The position numbers were made by a program, and so were the translations under genes. The notes under the pieces were generated by a model. That model ran no database searches. It was not told the DNA's origin and was given only the letters and a program-made list of their open reading frames with translations. A stretch of DNA of 37,716 bases, from contig PBCP01000108.1 of the NCBI GenBank assembly GCA_002717145.1, positions 1-37,716 of the forward strand, written 5' to 3'. Below, one piece after another: positions 35,322-37,716 of the stretch (positions within the stretch are counted from its first letter, which is position 1; each line of letters opens with the position of its first letter). The stretch comes from Planctomycetaceae bacterium. Its GTDB lineage: Bacteria > Planctomycetota > Planctomycetia > Pirellulales > Pirellulaceae.

Positions 35322-36683
35322 TTATCCAAAAAGGGCTTTCACAGGATTGCCCTGAACTATTGGGTGAGGGCGGCCGAAACGGTCGTATACTAAGGTGCTG
35401 CTGTCGTAACCTAAAGCTTTATAGATAGTTGCTACATAATCACTAACGTAAACCGGCCGGTCTGTGGGTTCGCCGCCTATCTGGTCCGTTGCGCCGTAAA
35501 CCTGACCACCTTGGATGCCCGCTCCTGCCAGTAAGGTGCTATAAACCTTGCCCCAGTGATCACGACCGGCCTTGCCGTTTATCTTCGGAGTCCGCCCGAA
35601 TTCACCGGTCCAGGAGACGAGCGTATTTTCATATAAGCCTCGCTGTTCCAAATCGGAAAATAAGGCCGCCATGGCCCTGTCCATTGGTGGTAGAAGTAGG
35701 TCCTTCATGACTTTGAAATGATTCGCGTGCGTATCGAAGTTCTTAGTTGAATGCAAATACATCCAAGGAACCGTGACGAAAGAAACCCCGCGTTCGACAA
35801 GACGTCTGGCGACCAGGCAACTTCTGCCGAATTTGTTATCGCCATACCATTCAATGGTAGATGGCTTCTCTTCCTCGATCAAAAATGCCTTCCAGACTGA
35901 ATCTGATTGTAGGATGCTAAGCGCGCGGCGACGGGCGTCTTCATAAAGCTGGCGATTGTCGTCCAGTTTCGATTTTCTGGGTTCCTTTTCGAGTCCCGTC
36001 AGAAGGTTAACGCGGTCGCGTAACCGCTCGACGCCAACTCCGTCGGGCGGTAAAAAGCTTTGAGGTAGCGTGCCTGGATTCCAAGATTCTTCAATTAGCG
36101 TTAACGGATCATACTGTTGCCCAAGAAAACCAGCGTGCTGCCCGCCCCATCTAAAGTTGTTTTGATCGCCAATACGAACTGGTAGATGAATGGCGCCAGG
36201 CAAGCCGTTGCGGTCACCCCGAAGTTGTCGTAGAGCTCCTCCGATATTGGGGGGATCGTCTCGCGAAACCTGAGGTTCTCCGCGTTGTCGGGGAGCATGT
36301 TTTAGACCTGTTAGATTGTAATGCACGCCAACGCCGTGGGTGTTGCTTTCGTGCCAGGTGGATCTAATAATCGCGTATTTATCCGCCACGTTCGCTAAGT
36401 GTGGCAAATGTTCGCAAATCTGTATTCCCGGTACGTTCGTAGGTGCCGGAAGGAATTCGCCCCTGAATCGCTCGTCACATTCCGGCTTCATATCGAAGGT
36501 TTCCTGTTGAGCGGGACCGCCAGTCATGTAAAGCATGATGCAGTTCGTATTTGTTGACGATTGTCCGGTTTGCGCTTTACTAACTTCCGAAAGAAAAATG
36601 TGATCAACTAGGTTAGTTGTGGTGCCAGCTAGAACACCTGCCTGAAGCATCGTGCGTCTATTTAGCTCACGTCTGATAACCAC
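35322..36683 (-). CDS. DUF1501 protein with Tat-like signal
   Basis: A 453-residue protein beginning at GTG 36683. The twin-arginine segment is 'NRRTMLQAGVLAGTTTN'. DUF1501 landmarks are 'CIMLYMTGGPAQQETFDMKP', 'GVSFVTVPWMYLHSTKNFDT', 'VSWTGEFGRTPKIN' and 'GRDHWGKVYS'. It opens the minus-strand block, and its stop is six bases from the ATG of the PSCyt1-PSCyt2-PSD1 gene. This PSD1-DUF1501 pairing is one of the commonest planctomycete gene pairs. The upstream 200 bases are shared with the divergent FMN reductase gene and should contain both promoters, though none stands out. Confidence 0.9.
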   Translation of the reverse strand: MVIRRELNRRTMLQAGVLAGTTTNLVDHIFLSEVSKAQTGQSSTNTNCIMLYMTGGPAQQETFDMKPECDERFRGEFLPAPTNVPGIQICEHLPHLANVADKYAIIRSTWHESNTHGVGVHYNLTGLKHAPRQRGEPQVSRDDPPNIGGALRQLRGDRNGLPGAIHLPVRIGDQNNFRWGGQHAGFLGQQYDPLTLIEESWNPGTLPQSFLPPDGVGVERLRDRVNLLTGLEKEPRKSKLDDNRQLYEDARRRALSILQSDSVWKAFLIEEEKPSTIEWYGDNKFGRSCLVARRLVERGVSFVTVPWMYLHSTKNFDTHANHFKVMKDLLLPPMDRAMAALFSDLEQRGLYENTLVSWTGEFGRTPKINGKAGRDHWGKVYSTLLAGAGIQGGQVYGATDQIGGEPTDRPVYVSDYVATIYKALGYDSSTLVYDRFGRPHPIVQGNPVKALFG

Positions 36684-36690
36684 TTTCTAA

Positions 36691-36697
36691 CCTTCCT
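36691..36697 (-). promoter_or_regulatory. Shine-Dalgarno AGGAAGG fixing GTG start at 36683
   Basis: AGGAAGG on the coding strand, seven bases before GTG 36683; one of the strongest ribosome-binding sites in the window. Confidence 0.65.
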
Positions 36698-36872
36698 ATC
36701 AATATCGGACTCCTGTTTAATTGTAATAAAAACCTGAGGACTGGAGTATACGAATTAAAGGACAAGGCTCGGTTGTTGCTATTCGTTCGAGGGTAAGATT
36801 AGAAATTCAGTGAGGCTAATTGATTCGTTTTCCTTCGCAGGTCAAAATAAAACAACACCTAAATTTATAACC

Positions 36873-36877
36873 AAAGG
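36873..36877 (+). promoter_or_regulatory. Shine-Dalgarno AAAGG for the FMN reductase
   Basis: AAAGG seven bases before ATG 36885 selects this start over the upstream in-frame codon at 36810. Confidence 0.55.
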
Positions 36878-36884
36878 TAAATTC

Positions 36885-37382
36885 ATGCTGTTAATTCTCG
36901 CGACCACTGGGGGCTCAAATCTAGAACTTGGAAAAAAGGTGGAGGCCGCTGCTGAAGTAAAAGGCATTGCCACCACGCTTATAGACCTTAGCGATTACCG
37001 CATCCCATTGTTCTGCATGCGTGATTATGAAGCAGGTCCCGGCGAAGATTATGCGAAATTGCACCGACAGGTGTTAGACGCGGACGCCTTATGGGTTTCA
37101 GCTCCCGAATACAATGGTAGTATCCCGCCAAACTTAACCAGTGCAATCGCGTGGATGTCCACACAGGGCGACGATTTTCGTGAAATGTTCACAGGGTTGC
37201 CTGTGGCCTTGTCTACTCATTCCGGGGGTGGCGGTCAAAAGGTTCTGACTGCGATGCGAACTCAATTTGGCCACCTTGGATCTACGGTGATTGGTCGCGA
37301 AATCCTTGCAAGTAAGCATAAAGAGCCTAATCCGGACTCGATCGATGCTATGTTGGAAACGCTTAAGAAGATGATGGGCTAA
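36885..37382 (+). CDS. NADPH-dependent FMN reductase family protein
   Basis: A 165-residue flavodoxin-fold protein from ATG 36885; the 25 extra upstream residues are not family-like. It opens with '[20 protein letters not shown]', the phosphate-binding loop region. The family signature '[18 protein letters not shown]' lies in the middle, and '[20 protein letters not shown]' near the end. Members bind FMN and reduce quinones, azo compounds or chromate using NAD(P)H in the cytoplasm; the physiological substrate is unknown. The last four bases overlap the last four of the convergent gene (37379-37382), so the two stop codons interlock. Confidence 0.9.
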   Translation: MLLILATTGGSNLELGKKVEAAAEVKGIATTLIDLSDYRIPLFCMRDYEAGPGEDYAKLHRQVLDADALWVSAPEYNGSIPPNLTSAIAWMSTQGDDFREMFTGLPVALSTHSGGGGQKVLTAMRTQFGHLGSTVIGREILASKHKEPNPDSIDAMLETLKKMMG

Positions 37383-37716
37383 GCCAAACGGTTTTTCCCT
37401 TTATTTTCTTCTTGATGAATGGTGACCGGCCATCCCGGAAATTCATTGGAGGGGTTGCCGTCGAGTGGATCCACATCGAAACGGTAGGCATGAATTTCAT
37501 ATGTTTTTGCCTGAGTGTCAATTAGTACGAATCCGAATCCACTTCCCTTCTGATGCGCGCGTTCATAACGAGGTCGTTTTGTTCCAACTTCCGGGTTACC
37601 AGTAGAATATACGTAAGCCCGATTTCCGAATCCGTCCAGGTATTCACCGGTATTGGGTAGGTTGTGTTTCGGTCTGTGCTGATGGTCCATGCCAACGTCG
37701 TCAGGACGCCACCAGC
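37379..37716 (-). CDS. C-terminal part of a probable PhoD-like/metallophosphatase protein, 5' truncated
   Basis: The frame is open to the window edge (upstream codons read 'WWRPDDVG'), so only the last 111 or so codons are seen; the ATG at 37690 is internal. The segments '[19 protein letters not shown]', '[20 protein letters not shown]' and '[15 protein letters not shown]' recall the C-terminal end of PhoD-like phosphoesterases common in Planctomycetes. The catalytic metal-binding region is outside the window, so the assignment rests on a remembered C-terminal pattern only. Confidence 0.5.
   Translation of the reverse strand, partial: WWRPDDVGMDHQHRPKHNLPNTGEYLDGFGNRAYVYSTGNPEVGTKRPRYERAHQKGSGFGFVLIDTQAKTYEIHAYRFDVDPLDGNPSNEFPGWPVTIHQEENKGKNRLA

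Noticed and set aside
1..37716. Defence system, phage, integron or CRISPR array
   Set aside because: No integrase, transposase, Cas, toxin-antitoxin or regularly spaced repeat was seen on either strand.

Overview
The window reads as chromosomal DNA of a planctomycete, probably a marine Pirellulales-like lineage known only by sequencing; this placement is inferred from gene content. It holds four DUF1501 proteins, two PSCyt2/PSD1 (DUF1549/DUF1553) proteins, one PSD3-PSD5-PSD4-PSCyt3-PSD2 cytochrome protein and a DUF1552 protein. It also holds secreted Gfo/Idh/MocA, DUF1080, PQQ-propeller, WD40 and VCBS proteins, and a membrane protein with an 'NPYASP' tract. Sec or twin-arginine signals are abundant, and no phage, transposase, tRNA, rRNA or CRISPR array was seen.

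Layout. Bases 1-4629 carry a 5'-truncated PhyH-type dioxygenase (+), a secreted DUF1080 protein (-), a strong bidirectional terminator (1917-1954), a Tat-secreted Gfo/Idh/MocA oxidoreductase (-) and a C45 acyltransferase-like Ntn hydrolase (+). Bases 4816-7560 encode a propeller/di-heme cytochrome fusion (+). Bases 13246-7591 form a minus-strand operon: PSCyt2/PSD1, EF-hand/thioredoxin-fold, DUF1501 (frameshifted), WD40. A divergent DUF1501 gene (13420-14790) follows, then a SASA esterase (-) and a 2-keto-4-pentenoate hydratase-like protein (+). Bases 16554-17182 have no intact gene. A zinc-ribbon membrane protein follows at 17183-18034.

Bases 22198-18123 are a compact minus-strand operon: class IV PLP aminotransferase, class III (GSA-aminomutase-like) aminotransferase, Gfo/Idh/MocA dehydrogenase and SDR. 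A PQQ-propeller gene lies directly upstream. This is the best candidate for an uncharacterised pathway here, presumably building or breaking down an amino-sugar or amino acid-like compound; the product cannot be read from sequence.

Bases 36683-24407 are a long minus-strand block: DUF1501, PSCyt1-PSCyt2-PSD1 (frameshifted), the PSD3/5/4/PSCyt3/PSD2 protein, DUF1552, DUF1501, VCBS, and a mono-heme protein of unknown family. It converges on a DUF3365 heme protein (+). At the right edge an NADPH-dependent FMN reductase (+) overlaps end to end with the C-terminal part of a PhoD-like protein (-).

Two members of the planctomycete cytochrome/DUF1501 set are broken by single -1 frameshifts, each restored by one extra A in an A-run. 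This may be homopolymer under-calling, real decay or slippage. The second broken gene has also lost the first cysteine of its N-terminal heme motif.
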